Origin: Deinococcus malanensis
GTDB lineage: Bacteria; Deinococcota; Deinococci; Deinococcales; Deinococcaceae
Direction of reading: 5' to 3'
Assembly (NCBI RefSeq): GCF_014647655.1
Contig: NZ_BMPP01000008.1
Coordinates: 1-64,000, forward strand
DNA length: 64,000 bases
The notes beneath the pieces were generated by a model. The model saw only the letters and a program-made list of their open reading frames with translations. It had not been told where the DNA came from and did no database searches. Shown here piece after piece: positions 18,069 through 28,364 of the stretch (position 1 is the first letter of the stretch; each line of letters opens with the position of its first letter). A program made the translations under genes and the position numbers.

Positions 18069-19982
18069 TTACCGGTCGTTGACAGAAGTTGGCTGGGACG
18101 CCTGGGCGCGCATCTGCTCGCGGCGGCGTTCGTCGGCCAGGGCGTGGATTTCCTGCAGCACGTCGTGCTGTACAGCCCTGGAGACGCGCGTGTTGATGGC
18201 CTTGACCCGTTTCATGTCCAGTTTCGGGGTGCGGTCCTCACGCAGCAGGCCGTTGGTCTCCTGTTCGGTGTCGGTCAGCTGGGTGTAGCAGAAGCCGGCA
18301 ATGACCGGGCTGTCCAGCACCGCGTTGAGAAGGTCCTCGTAGCTGCTGAGCAGGGTGTCGGTATCGGGCAGGGTCCCGTAGCCCCACCAGCGGTCCGAAT
18401 CGGCCGGCGCGTGGCTAAGTCCACCGAACTCCGTGAGCATGACGGGTTCGCCCTTGCGGTGGTGTCCCGCCAGGTAGAAATTGCGCCGCGCGGGCTGCAC
18501 CGATGCCAGCGTGTGCTCCAGTGCCTCGGCCGAGCAGTAGCGCTCGCGGAGGGTCGCGCCGTCCAGGGCGTAATCATGGACCCCCAGAATGTCGCCCTCG
18601 ACGATTTCCCAGCCGTCATTCCCGATCACGGGCCGGGTGGGGTCCAGCGCCGCCGTGAGGTGATACAGCCCCCGCACAAACGAGCGCTGAGCGCGGTCAC
18701 CTTCCAGATTCGGTACCCCCCAGCTTTCATTGACCGGCACCCACGTCACCACGCTGGGATGGTTGTAGTCCCGTTCCAGCACGTCCTGCCACTCGCGGGT
18801 GAGCCGGCGCTGCGCTTCGGGGGTAAAGATATAGGCGTTGGCCATTTCGCCCCACACCACCAGCCCCAGCCGGTCACACCAGTACAGGAAGCGGGGATCT
18901 TCGACCTTCTGGTGAATGCGGATGCCGTTGAAGCCCAGCTCCTTGACCAGCTCGACCTCACGGCGCAGCGCATCCTCGCTGGGTGCTGCGAGGTGGGACT
19001 CGGGCCAGTAGTTCTGGGCCAGGACCATTCTCAGGTAATAGGCCCGGCCGTTGAGCTGGAAGCGCCCATCCCGCACGCCCACGCTCCGCATGCCGGCGTA
19101 GCTGCCCACCTCGTCGACAATTTCCTCTTCGTCGAGCAGGCTGATCTGCGCGTCGATCAAGTTGGGATTCCTGGGAGTCCACAGCAGATCGCTGCGCTCA
19201 TCCTTGAAGTGCAGTGAGCGGATGTCGATGTCGCGCAACAGCTCCTGGGCGTCCAGGGTGTAGGTGTCATCGGCCAGGCGCGTTCCCTGAAGACTCAGCT
19301 GGACCCGGACGCGCATGTCACGGTCGGGCGCCTTGTTGAGGCGTAGGTGAAATCCCAGCCGGCTGCGTTCGACATCGGGGGTCCAGCGGATGGACTCGAT
19401 AAACGTGTGCGGCACAACTTCCAGCCAGACCGGCTGCCAGATCCCGGTGGTGCGGTGGTACCAGATGGCGTGTGGCTCCCGTTCCCAGTCCTGCTTGCCG
19501 CGTGGCTGCGCCATATCGAGAGGGTCGTCTTCGGCGCGCACCACGATGACCTGCGACTCCTCGGGAACCAGGGCGTGGGTCAGATCGGCGGTAAACGGCG
19601 TGTGGCCGCCCTCGTGCTCTGCTACCAAGTGTCCGTTGGCCCAGACCCTGGCCCGGTAGTCCACCGCTCCAAAATGAAGCAGGACTTTGCCCTTGCGGTC
19701 CTCCGGCACCAGCTCAATGGTCCGGCGGTACCACACCACCGGGTGATAACCGGTGGCCCGCAGTCCGCTGGCCCGGCTCTCCGGGGGATAGGGCACGATA
19801 ATCTCCTGATCGAAAGCTTCTGGACGCTCGAACCAGCGTTCACGGAGCCCGTTATCCGCGTCGTCATGGGCAAAGCGCCAGACTCCATTCAGGTCCTGCC
19901 AATGGTCGCGGGTCAGTTGCGGCCGGGGATGAAGACGTGTATCGGAAGCGGTCGCCGTGCGGTCCTGGTGGGGTTCTTTCAT
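18069..19982 (-). CDS. Glycoside hydrolase family 2 enzyme (beta-galactosidase/glucuronidase-like)
   Basis: A 637-residue retaining glycosidase. It has an N-terminal jellyroll (LNGVWRFAHDDADNG, VLLHFGAVDYRARVWANG), an Ig-like middle domain, and a TIM barrel. In the barrel the acid/base Glu is in TWVPVNESWGVPN and the nucleophile Glu in PVMLTEFGGLSHA. No signal peptide is visible, so it is probably cytoplasmic. The substrate is unresolved; beta-galactosides or beta-glucuronides are most likely. ATG 19982 is preferred because GAGGAAA lies eight bases upstream; an ATG at 20015 is in frame. No sugar transporter is adjacent. Confidence 0.9.
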   Translation of the reverse strand: MKEPHQDRTATASDTRLHPRPQLTRDHWQDLNGVWRFAHDDADNGLRERWFERPEAFDQEIIVPYPPESRASGLRATGYHPVVWYRRTIELVPEDRKGKVLLHFGAVDYRARVWANGHLVAEHEGGHTPFTADLTHALVPEESQVIVVRAEDDPLDMAQPRGKQDWEREPHAIWYHRTTGIWQPVWLEVVPHTFIESIRWTPDVERSRLGFHLRLNKAPDRDMRVRVQLSLQGTRLADDTYTLDAQELLRDIDIRSLHFKDERSDLLWTPRNPNLIDAQISLLDEEEIVDEVGSYAGMRSVGVRDGRFQLNGRAYYLRMVLAQNYWPESHLAAPSEDALRREVELVKELGFNGIRIHQKVEDPRFLYWCDRLGLVVWGEMANAYIFTPEAQRRLTREWQDVLERDYNHPSVVTWVPVNESWGVPNLEGDRAQRSFVRGLYHLTAALDPTRPVIGNDGWEIVEGDILGVHDYALDGATLRERYCSAEALEHTLASVQPARRNFYLAGHHRKGEPVMLTEFGGLSHAPADSDRWWGYGTLPDTDTLLSSYEDLLNAVLDSPVIAGFCYTQLTDTEQETNGLLREDRTPKLDMKRVKAINTRVSRAVQHDVLQEIHALADERRREQMRAQASQPTSVNDR

Positions 19983-20096
19983 AGCTGGTTTCCTCGGGGC
20001 CTCGTCCATCACCAATTGACTTCTGCTGTTCCGTGGTGCGCTGCCGACCCGTGAATCATGCTGGGCGCACCTCCGTGGGGCCGGTCAGGCTGCATT

Positions 20097-20108
20097 GAAC
20101 ACCTGTTC
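20097..20108. promoter_or_regulatory. Small palindrome upstream of the GH2 gene
   Basis: GAACACCTGTTC has 5-bp arms around CC and lies 115 bases before the GH2 start. It could be an operator. The evidence is positional only. Confidence 0.25.
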
Positions 20109-20323
20109 TTCCTAAGAATTTCGTGCTGCGGGTTATGGAAGGTCGAGCATCGAAATGCAGCACCGTTCCCATAGGCGGCCCACTGTTGTGGGGCCACGGT
20201 GCGGCTGGCCCCTGGAACGCATATCTTTCATTGGTCTGCATGACCCAGACACCCGGTATGGAGCCGAAAGCCAGCGTCCAGGCGGCGAATCTCTACACTC
20301 GGATCACCATTTGACGACTGGTG

Positions 20324-20391
20324 TTGACATAGCGTGAATATCGCCTTATCTTAAAGAAATCAAGGCTGCCTCGAGGGGCAGCTTTTCCTTT
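20324..20391 (+). promoter_or_regulatory. Promoter running directly into a terminator
   Basis: -35 TTGACA (20324-20329), a 17-base spacer and -10 TATCTT (20347-20352) form a near-consensus promoter. Transcription would begin near 20359 and meet the hairpin GCTGCC/GGCAGC followed by TTTTCCTTT, giving an RNA of about 33 nt. This could be an attenuator for a longer downstream RNA. A similar unit lies at 38822-38882 on the other strand. Confidence 0.65.
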
Positions 20392-20400
20392 GTCATGAAC

Positions 20401-20740
20401 TGTAGGCGCATGTCGGGCTCAGGCCCATAACCGCCTCTGAACTGGCAGGTCCTTGCGGCAGGGATGCTGATTCGGGGCGTGACCATCTGCCTGTGCCAGA
20501 GCATGCTTTGACAGTCTTCTCATCGCCAAAGGAGAAAACCTGAAACTCTCCTGACCTTCTCCCCATCTGCTGGGCAGAGGAGAGCGGCATACTTGCGTCC
20601 TCTCCAGGAGCGAAGGGAGACGTCCACCTTCTGAAAAACGGACGTGCGAGCGGGCCAGATGCAGGCTCCCCGACCGGTTCAAGGCCAGTCACCCGCACCC
20701 TCAAAGCAGCGAGAACCCCACGGGCTCTCGCTGCTTTTTT
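20401..20740 (+). ncRNA. Possible structured RNA locus ending in a tRNA-tail-like fragment
   Basis: There is no coding frame here. CTCTCCT (20546-20552) can pair with AGGAGAG (20578-20584), and ACGTCC (20620-20625) with GGACGT (20640-20645). At 20673-20700 the sequence reads like the 3' end of a tRNA: ACCGG-TTCAAGG-CCAGT forms a T-arm with 4 of 5 pairs, followed by CACCCGCACC. No matching 5' acceptor strand or anticodon arm is present. A strong terminator follows at once. This could be a tRNA remnant or a small RNA gene; the limits are arbitrary. Confidence 0.3.
20705..20740 (+). terminator. Strong Rho-independent terminator
   Basis: The perfect 10-bp stem AGCAGCGAGA/TCTCGCTGCT is followed by TTTTTT. 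No protein gene precedes it on this strand, so it must end a non-coding or decayed transcript. Confidence 0.93.
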
Positions 20741-20742
20741 GG

Positions 20743-21010
20743 CCTGACCAAGGCATGGTTGCGGACCTGCGACCATAGGTTCGATAGAACCGGTTTGCGG
20801 GGGCCGACAAAATGTGTCGGGGCACAGGCCTATCTGTGTACGGTGCAGGTCGCCTTGAAGACTGGCCGCCAGCCGGCTTCGGGGTAGAAGCCAGAAGCCA
20901 CGTTCATGGAGCGTGCAGGACCGTGGTGCCCTTTATGAACATGCTGATGAGCCGGTCGATGTCCTCGACGTGGTCAAGCTGTCGGCCGAATCCTGGAGGC
21001 AATAAAAGTC
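20743..21010. other. Non-coding stretch
   Basis: I see no gene here. Two small hairpins are present, GGTTC-GATA-GAACC (20778-20791) and CCGACA/TGTCGG (about 20803-20819). A short open minus-strand stretch reading FGRQLDHVEDIDRLISMF has no start codon and may be a gene remnant. Confidence 0.4.
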
Positions 21011-21031
21011 CCACCTGGCTTGCGCCAGGTG
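21011..21031 (-). terminator. Terminator on the minus strand
   Basis: The perfect 8-bp hairpin CACCTGGC-GCAA-GCCAGGTG is followed on the minus strand by GGACTTTTATT. It lies 20 bases after the stop of the 30-codon ORF. Confidence 0.65.
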
Positions 21032-21050
21032 AGCGGAAAGAACGGAGCTC

Positions 21051-21143
21051 TCAGACTATGACGTAAACCAGCAGGGCCAGGGTGCCCAGGGTCAGGACCG
21101 CCATCAGGGCATGCGAGGTCAGCTGCAGCCAGTCGTATTTCAT
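21051..21143 (-). CDS. 30-residue single-span membrane protein
   Basis: A small open frame encodes MKYDWLQLTSHALMAVL followed by TLGTLALLVYVIV. It has a short polar N-terminus and then one hydrophobic span of about 20 residues. Small membrane subunits of oxidases and transporters look like this, but no partner gene is adjacent and I do not recognise it. Support comes from the clean ATG-to-stop frame, the strong transmembrane character and the terminator placed right behind it. No clear Shine-Dalgarno is present. Confidence 0.5.
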   Translation of the reverse strand: MKYDWLQLTSHALMAVLTLGTLALLVYVIV

Positions 21144-21335
21144 CGGATTACCATGCCACGCTGCCTGCATGCGTGCTGCGGAAAATGTGGCAAAAAGCGG
21201 ACGCAGATGTGCTTAGGCAGGTGCTGCTGGACCGGACATGCTGCCTCCTGAATACATCTGGAAGATCTTCGGAACCCCGGAAAGCTTCTCCAGGGAACGC
21301 CGCATACAGTGCCCAGTCTCTGGTCCTCACCAGCA

Positions 21336-22532
21336 CTATCTGTCCTGCTGGGCCAGACGCAGGAAGTGCGCACTGGACCTGTCTGCGGGGTCAAGCTGGA
21401 CAGCACGCCCATAGGCTTCGGCAGCCGCCTGGAAATTTCTGGCTTCGTAACGGACCCGGCCCAGCCAGGCCCAGGCCTTGGCGTAGTTCGGGTTGCGGGC
21501 AGTCGCGGCCTGAAAGCCCTGTTCGGCCGCCGCCTTGTTGCCTGCAGCGTAACGGGCATAGGCCTCGCGGAAGGTGCGCACCGCCTCCAGCCCGTACTTC
21601 TGTCCCTCCTTGGCCAGGGACAGGTTGTAGCGGTCAGCTGCCGTGGCCCCGGGGAGGCCCGTGGCCTTCTGGTAGGCCGTTAACGCCACCTGAGCGTTTC
21701 CCAGTTCCAGGGCCAGCCGCCCGGTCTCACGCTGCGCTTCCAGAAAGCCCGGCGCGCTGCGGGCCGCTTCCTGAAACCCGGCCAGTGCCTGGGCCTTGCG
21801 CCCGGCTTCCGCGTCCCGGTACGCCCGGCTGAAGGCGCGCGTGGCGGCTGGACCGTAGCGGCTGGCGTTCTGGGCCACGGTCTGGAAGTAGCTCAGGGTC
21901 TTGTCTCCGGGGCTGAGCCGCAGCGCACTGGCGTACAGGGTCTGGGCCTGGGCATAGCTGCCGGCTTCCAGCGCCGTGCGGGCTGCCCAGGTGGTACAGG
22001 GCACGCTGGCCGGGTCAAGCTGCAGGCAGGCCGCAAAGAACCGCGCCGCTTCCGCTCCCTGATTGCGGGTGTAGGCGGCGTAGCCCAGGTTGTACTGCAC
22101 GGCAGCGGCCTGGCGCGTTTCCGCCGTGTTCCCCTGGGCTGGTGCCACCCGGAAGTAGGCGGCCCAGGCCAGTTCCGCCTGCCGCCAGAAGCCCACCTCG
22201 GTATAGATCTGTGCACGAAGTTTCAGGTATTCCGCGTTGGTGGGCTCGGCACTGACAGCGGCCTCAGCGGCGGCGGCCGCCTGCTTCCAGAGCGGCTGGT
22301 CAATGTTGGCACTGCCCCTGGGGTACATGGCGCGGGCACGCTCTGCCAGCGTGCGGGCCTGAGCCGCTGACTGATCGGCGGGCTGGGCACCCGCAGCACT
22401 GGGTGAAGAGGCAGGGGCAGACTGCGTCGGCGCGCTCTGGGCCGGGGTAGTTTGGGCAGGGGTGATCTGGGCGAGCGCAGGCGTCAGGGACAAGAGCATC
22501 AGGGCCGTGACGGTCAGAACGTGTCGGGTCAT
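21336..22532 (-). CDS. Secreted TPR-repeat protein
   Basis: A 398-residue protein with a signal peptide (VLTVTALMLLSLTPALAQ), then a Pro/Ala/Gln-rich linker, then about eight tetratricopeptide repeats from residue 80 to the end (for example AWLGRVRYEARNFQAAAEAY, and AVQLDPADRSSAHF near the C-terminus). TPR arrays mediate protein-protein contacts, so an envelope scaffold is likely. ATG 22532 has GGAGG at ideal spacing. Three imperfect 18-nt direct repeats lie just upstream. Confidence 0.85.
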   Translation of the reverse strand: MTRHVLTVTALMLLSLTPALAQITPAQTTPAQSAPTQSAPASSPSAAGAQPADQSAAQARTLAERARAMYPRGSANIDQPLWKQAAAAAEAAVSAEPTNAEYLKLRAQIYTEVGFWRQAELAWAAYFRVAPAQGNTAETRQAAAVQYNLGYAAYTRNQGAEAARFFAACLQLDPASVPCTTWAARTALEAGSYAQAQTLYASALRLSPGDKTLSYFQTVAQNASRYGPAATRAFSRAYRDAEAGRKAQALAGFQEAARSAPGFLEAQRETGRLALELGNAQVALTAYQKATGLPGATAADRYNLSLAKEGQKYGLEAVRTFREAYARYAAGNKAAAEQGFQAATARNPNYAKAWAWLGRVRYEARNFQAAAEAYGRAVQLDPADRSSAHFLRLAQQDR

Positions 22533-22584
22533 AGGAAACCTCCATTCGGGGAGCAGTTGGGGGCAGAGGATGGCCATGGGGTTT

Positions 22585-22637
22585 TGCAGAGCCGCGAAGC
22601 TATGCAGAGCCTTGAAACGGTGCAGAACCTTCCGGGC
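22585..22637. repeat. Three imperfect 18-nt tandem repeats
   Basis: TGCAGAGCCGCGAAGCTA, TGCAGAGCCTTGAAACGG and TGCAGAACCTTCCGGGC follow each other head to tail between the divergent TPR and def genes. They share the TGCAGARCC core. They could be protein-binding half-sites or slippage products. Confidence 0.6.
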
Positions 22638-22756
22638 TGATGTTCCGTTGCCGGGGTGGGGAGGTCGTGAGAGAACACGCAAGCAGGGGCCTGCTGCTCT
22701 CCATTGCGCGTTTCATCCTGGGCGCACGTGGCGGGGCTCTGGTAAAACGGGGTACT

Positions 22757-23415
<659 letters not shown>

Positions 23416-23419
<4 letters not shown>

Positions 23420-24375
23420 CGGCGCTGCCAGGCAGGCCGCGCGTGGCGTTTTTTGGCTCCCCGGCCTTTGCCCTGCCGGTGCTGGACGCCATTCGTGAGC
23501 GTTTCAACGTTGTGCTGGTGGTGGCCCAACCGGACAAGCCGGTCGGCCGGGGTCTGAAACTGACGCCGCCGCCGGTTGCAGCCCGCGCCACCGAACTGGG
23601 CCTGCCGCTTGCCCAACCCGCGAAATTGCGCGGCAACGCCGCCTTTGAGACCACCCTGCGGGACTCGGGCGCGGACGTGGCGGTGACCTGCGCCTACGGC
23701 AAGATTCTGCCGGCGTCATTGTTGCGGGTGCCGCGCCACGGCTTTCTGAATACCCACACCAGCCTGCTGCCCCGCTACCGGGGAGCCGCGCCCATTCAGT
23801 GGGCCCTGATCGCGGGTGAAGCGGTGACCGGTACGACCATCATGCAGACGGACGAGGGCATGGACACTGGCCCGGTTGTGCTGCAACAGGAACTGACTAT
23901 TGAGCCTGCCTGGACCAGCCTTGAACTGGCGGACGCCCTGGCGACGCAGGCAGCGGGGCTGATCGTGCAGGCCCTGGAAGAACTCGGCGCCCTGAGGCCT
24001 ACTGCCCAGAACGAGGCTCAGGCCACCCACGCCCCCATGCTGGTCAAGGAGGATGGATTTGTGCGCTGGCGTGATCCGGCCCAGGCGATTGTCAACCGCT
24101 TTCGTGGCGTGGCTGCCTGGCCGCAGACGACCGCTTTTCTGAGCGGAGCGCGTCTCAAGCTCGGGGGCCTGAGTTCCGTGGAAGGACAGGGTCAGCCCGG
24201 CGAGGTGTTGCGGATAGACGAGGCTGGTCTGGTGGTGGCTGCGGGAAGCGGCGCCGTGCGGATCGAGACCGTGCAGCCTGAGGCCCGCAAGGCGCAGCCG
24301 GCAGCCGTCTGGGCCCAGACCGCAGGCGTCGGGGCCGGGGCGCGCTTTGACCTGTGGGAACCTCAGCCGTCCTGA
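23416..24375 (+). CDS. fmt: Methionyl-tRNA formyltransferase
   Basis: Fmt formylates initiator Met-tRNA with 10-formyl-THF, the step that Def later reverses. It has 319 residues, with VAFFGSPAFALPVLDAI at the N-terminus, the catalytic region FLNTHTSLLPRYRGAAPIQWAL (Asn, His, and SLLPRYRG), and TDEGMDTGPVVLQQ. The C-terminal domain contacts the tRNA. It starts with TTG, overlapping the def stop as TTGA; AGGAG lies eight bases upstream. Confidence 0.96.
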
Positions 24376-24378
24376 GCG

Positions 24379-24391
24379 CATACTCCAGAGC
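24379..24391 (+). promoter_or_regulatory. Leaderless -10 for the LURP-like gene
   Basis: CATACT at 24379-24384 is followed by seven bases and then ATG 24392. This gives the gene its own transcript besides read-through from def-fmt. Confidence 0.55.
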
Positions 24392-25006
24392 ATGAATCCG
24401 GTTTTTCCGCTGAACATCGATTTCAAATTCAGCCTGTTTACCGAACTGCGCGTCACCGACGCCAGCGGCAGACTGATCGCGGTGGTCAAGGAGAAGACCT
24501 TCAGCATTCGCGACGAGGTACGCGTCTACGCCGACGAGGAACGCCGGGTGCAGACCCACGCCATGCGGGCCCGGGGGCTGATGGCCGGAGCGCTGGACTG
24601 GCGGGCCCGCCGCGAACTGCGTCGGGTGGACGGCAGCGAGGTCGGCGCCCTCCAGGCTCAGGGGGTGCGCACGCTCTGGGCCGCCAGCTACGAATTGCTG
24701 GGCCCGCAGGGCGAAGCCCGCTTTACCATCCGCGACGACCATCCCTGGATGAGTGTCGTCGAAGGTCTGATCGGCGCGGTGCCGGTGGTGGGCGATCTGG
24801 TGGCTATGGGCTTTGATTACCTGGTCAATCCCACCTACACCGTGGCCGACATTGGTGGGCAGCCAGCTTACCGGGTGCACAAGAAACGCAGCTTCCTGTC
24901 ACGACGCTTTACAGTCGAGGAACTGCGTCCCGGGCAGCCACAGGATGAGGAACTGATGCTGCTGGGACTGGTGCAACTAGTGCTGCGCGAGCGCGAACGG
25001 GGCTGA
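24392..25006 (+). CDS. LURP-one-related/tubby-like domain protein
   Basis: A 204-residue protein resembling the LURP-one/scramblase-like beta-barrel family: FSLFTELRVTDASGRLIAVV, KEKTFSIRDEVRVYADE, a helix SVVEGLIGAVPVVGDLVAMG, and YTVADIGGQPAYRVHKKRSF near the end. In bacteria the family is mostly uncharacterised and thought to bind membrane lipids. It lies 16 bases behind fmt but has its own -10. The family assignment is tentative. Confidence 0.6.
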   Translation: MNPVFPLNIDFKFSLFTELRVTDASGRLIAVVKEKTFSIRDEVRVYADEERRVQTHAMRARGLMAGALDWRARRELRRVDGSEVGALQAQGVRTLWAASYELLGPQGEARFTIRDDHPWMSVVEGLIGAVPVVGDLVAMGFDYLVNPTYTVADIGGQPAYRVHKKRSFLSRRFTVEELRPGQPQDEELMLLGLVQLVLRERERG

Positions 25007-25016
25007 CCGGGGCGCC

Positions 25017-25760
25017 TCAGGCGGAGGGCGGGGCTTTCTCACTGAAGCTGGGCACCTGATCGCCGTACAGAGCAAAGGCGTCGCAGCGCTCACGGAGGAC
25101 ACACTGACGGCAGCGCGGGCGGCTCCAGGTGCAGATCTTCTGCCCGTGCTTCAGCAGATTGATGTGCAGTTCGTACAGCAGAGGTGGCTCAGGGGGCAGC
25201 AGCCCCAGCAACGCGCGGTGGGCAGCCTGCTCGCCCATACGGGGAATGGTTCCGACCCGAGTGTTGACCCGGTGCACGTGAGTATCCACCGGAAAGACCG
25301 GCCGGGCGTAATTGAACAGCAGCACCAGGCTGGCCGTCTTGACCCCTACCCCCGGCAGGTCGGTGAGCCATTTCAGGGCGTCTTTGACCGGCAACTCACG
25401 CAGAAAGTCCAGGTCATAGCCTCCCGGGGCGTCACGGATGGCACGCAGCGTCGCCTGGATGCGCGGGGCCTTGCTCTCGGGGTAGTTGCTGCGGCGGATC
25501 GCGTGAGCCACCGCCTCGGTGGGCGCGGCAATAATGGCGTCCCAGTCCCCCAGGGTTCGCAGTTCCTGATACGCGGCGTCCTCGTCGCGCCAGTTGGTGC
25601 GCTGCGAGAGGATCGTGCTGACCAACTCGTGCATGGGGTCGCGCCGGGGCTCCAGTGGTTTTTCACCATACTCGTCGCGCAACCTGGCGTACATCCACTG
25701 CAGCAGTTCGGCCCGCTCCGGGGCCGGGCGGACCACATTCAGGACCGGTGACTCAGTCAT
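25017..25760 (-). CDS. nth: Endonuclease III family DNA glycosylase
   Basis: A base-excision-repair glycosylase/AP lyase that acts on oxidised pyrimidines. It has 247 residues. The helix-hairpin-helix LTDLPGVGVKTASLVLL contains the catalytic Lys, and FPVDTHVHRVNTRVG the catalytic Asp. The C-terminal [4Fe-4S] cluster is C-x6-C-x2-C-x5-C (CTWSRPRCRQCVLRERC). D. radiodurans has several Nth paralogues, and I cannot say which one this is. ATG 25760 is preferred over an in-frame start at 25832. A small acidic-protein gene lies directly upstream. Confidence 0.92.
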   Translation of the reverse strand: MTESPVLNVVRPAPERAELLQWMYARLRDEYGEKPLEPRRDPMHELVSTILSQRTNWRDEDAAYQELRTLGDWDAIIAAPTEAVAHAIRRSNYPESKAPRIQATLRAIRDAPGGYDLDFLRELPVKDALKWLTDLPGVGVKTASLVLLFNYARPVFPVDTHVHRVNTRVGTIPRMGEQAAHRALLGLLPPEPPLLYELHINLLKHGQKICTWSRPRCRQCVLRERCDAFALYGDQVPSFSEKAPPSA

Positions 25761-25788
25761 GGGCGTGGGTGAACAGAGAAGCGGGCGG

Positions 25789-25974
25789 TTACTGCCCGGG
25801 TGTGTCGCTGTCCTCGACTTCGTCGCGGCCACCTTCGGCAGGCGCGTCCTTGGCTGCGGGGTCTACCCCGGGGTTCTTGCCATGGGCCGCCTCGGGGATG
25901 GGATGGCTCTGGCCCTCGGCGGGTGACTGCTCGGCGGGGTCATGGCCCTGGGGATTTTTCTGGTCGTCAGTCAT
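25789..25974 (-). CDS. Small disordered hydrophilic protein
   Basis: A 61-residue protein made almost entirely of polar and small residues (MTDDQKNPQGHDPAEQSPAE). It is rich in Pro, Asp, Glu and Gln and has no hydrophobic core, so it is probably disordered. Such hydrophilin-like proteins occur in desiccation-tolerant bacteria, but no family motif is visible. GAGG lies close before the ATG. It ends 28 bases upstream of the nth start and is probably co-transcribed with it. Confidence 0.6.
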   Translation of the reverse strand: MTDDQKNPQGHDPAEQSPAEGQSHPIPEAAHGKNPGVDPAAKDAPAEGGRDEVEDSDTPGQ

Positions 25975-26059
25975 GCCTCAGCTTGCCTGCGTGGGACGCC
26001 CCCTTCACGAGAGCCGCTTAAAGGGAGGTTTATCTGCCCGTGCTCCGGAGGAATGGTGC

Positions 26060-26092
26060 TGGACAGACAAGCACCCCTGAATACTTTTAGTT
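26060..26092 (+). promoter_or_regulatory. Promoter of the membrane-protein gene, leaderless
   Basis: -35 TGGACA (26060-26065), a 16-base spacer, and -10 TACTTT (26082-26087), with the ATG five bases later. Confidence 0.65.
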
Positions 26093-26632
26093 ATGAGCAT
26101 TTCGGAGCCCAGCAGCCGTCCGGTGCCCATGCCGGCGACGCGTGCCGAGCGGCTGGCAGACCGGCTGGCGCGTTATTCGTGGCGAACACTGCTTTTTTCT
26201 ATCGCGGTCGGGCTTCTGGGCGGATTGCTGGTTGCCCTGTTCCCGTCAGGCGGCGAAACGCCCAGGAGGAGACCGGGGCCGGAAAACGCGCCCATAATTA
26301 TCTCGACGCTGGGGTACGGGCTCACCGTTCTGCCGGATGGACCCAGCCTGCTGACCGGAATCTGGGACCTGCTGCACGGCCGGAGGACCAGCGCTGGACG
26401 AAGGCTGCTGGTGTTTTTCGGCCCGGTCGTGTTCCTGGCTGGCACAGAAATCGTGCCACACCTACTCAACCCTTGTTTTATCGCCCTGGAACTGGCCGGT
26501 AGAAGGTTCCCCGGCATGTGTGATTACGGTGATTGGGGTGCAGATTATGCAGAGCGGTGGCACCTGCTCAACCACACCGTGGTGGGCGCCCTTCCGTTCA
26601 CCCTGATCTACCGCCGTGCGCTGCGCAGGTGA
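26093..26632 (+). CDS. Hypothetical membrane protein
   Basis: A 179-residue protein with about four hydrophobic segments (TLLFSIAVGLLGGLLVALF; IIISTLGYGLTVLPDG; LLVFFGPVVFLAGTEIV; TVVGALPFTLIYRR). The loop between spans three and four contains two Cys (PCFIALELAG and GMCDYGDWG), perhaps a disulfide on the outer face. No known family is recognised. It has its own leaderless promoter. Confidence 0.65.
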   Translation: MSISEPSSRPVPMPATRAERLADRLARYSWRTLLFSIAVGLLGGLLVALFPSGGETPRRRPGPENAPIIISTLGYGLTVLPDGPSLLTGIWDLLHGRRTSAGRRLLVFFGPVVFLAGTEIVPHLLNPCFIALELAGRRFPGMCDYGDWGADYAERWHLLNHTVVGALPFTLIYRRALRR

Positions 26633-26818
26633 CGTGCAGATGTTGTCGCGCCTGCCCGCGCCTCCACGCCCGGCGCATGAGTGCGCCCACCACACAGCGG
26701 CACGATCATGCGCACGGTCCTGCGGGCCGAGATCCAGGGGCCTGACCGGGCGAACTGACGACTCTGGAAGGCGGAACGGAAAACACGCCGTATACCATGA
26801 CCAGGTTGGCAGACAGCG

Positions 26819-26839
26819 GCGGGAGCACGATGCTCCCGC
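26819..26839. terminator. Perfect 9-bp hairpin between convergent genes
   Basis: GCGGGAGCA-CGA-TGCTCCCGC lies in the 276-base gap between the membrane-protein gene and fumC. There is no T-run; it is a possible bidirectional stop signal. Nothing else is visible in this gap. Confidence 0.4.
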
Positions 26840-26908
26840 GGCCCGGATTGACACCGGCGTTCATGACTCAGGGCGCGCCTGAGCCCCCACCACTTTGAAC
26901 CCTCCTGC

Positions 26909-28303
<1,395 letters not shown>

Positions 28304-28311
28304 ACCTTCTG

Positions 28312-28317
28312 AGTGTA
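28312..28317 (-). promoter_or_regulatory. -10 of fumC
   Basis: TACACT on the minus strand is followed by CAGAAGGT and then the fumC ATG. The eight-base leader could hold a minimal AAGG ribosome site. Confidence 0.5.
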
Positions 28318-28364
28318 AAGGGGCACTCCTGTCACGGGGGAGGGAACGCAGTGGGCCGCGTCCA

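Noticed and set aside
17988..19217. 409-codon plus-strand frame opposite the GH2 gene
   Set aside because: Shadow frame. The GH2 catalytic motifs on the other strand are decisive.
20641..20700. Complete tRNA gene
   Set aside because: Only a T-arm and a 3' acceptor-like end can be drawn. There is no matching 5' acceptor strand, D-arm or anticodon arm within 95 bases.
20393..20776. 127-codon minus-strand frame in the gene-poor gap
   Set aside because: It contains VRVTGLEPV, a phrase that typically arises from reading the antisense of a tRNA 3' end, and it crosses a strong plus-strand terminator. Not considered a protein gene.
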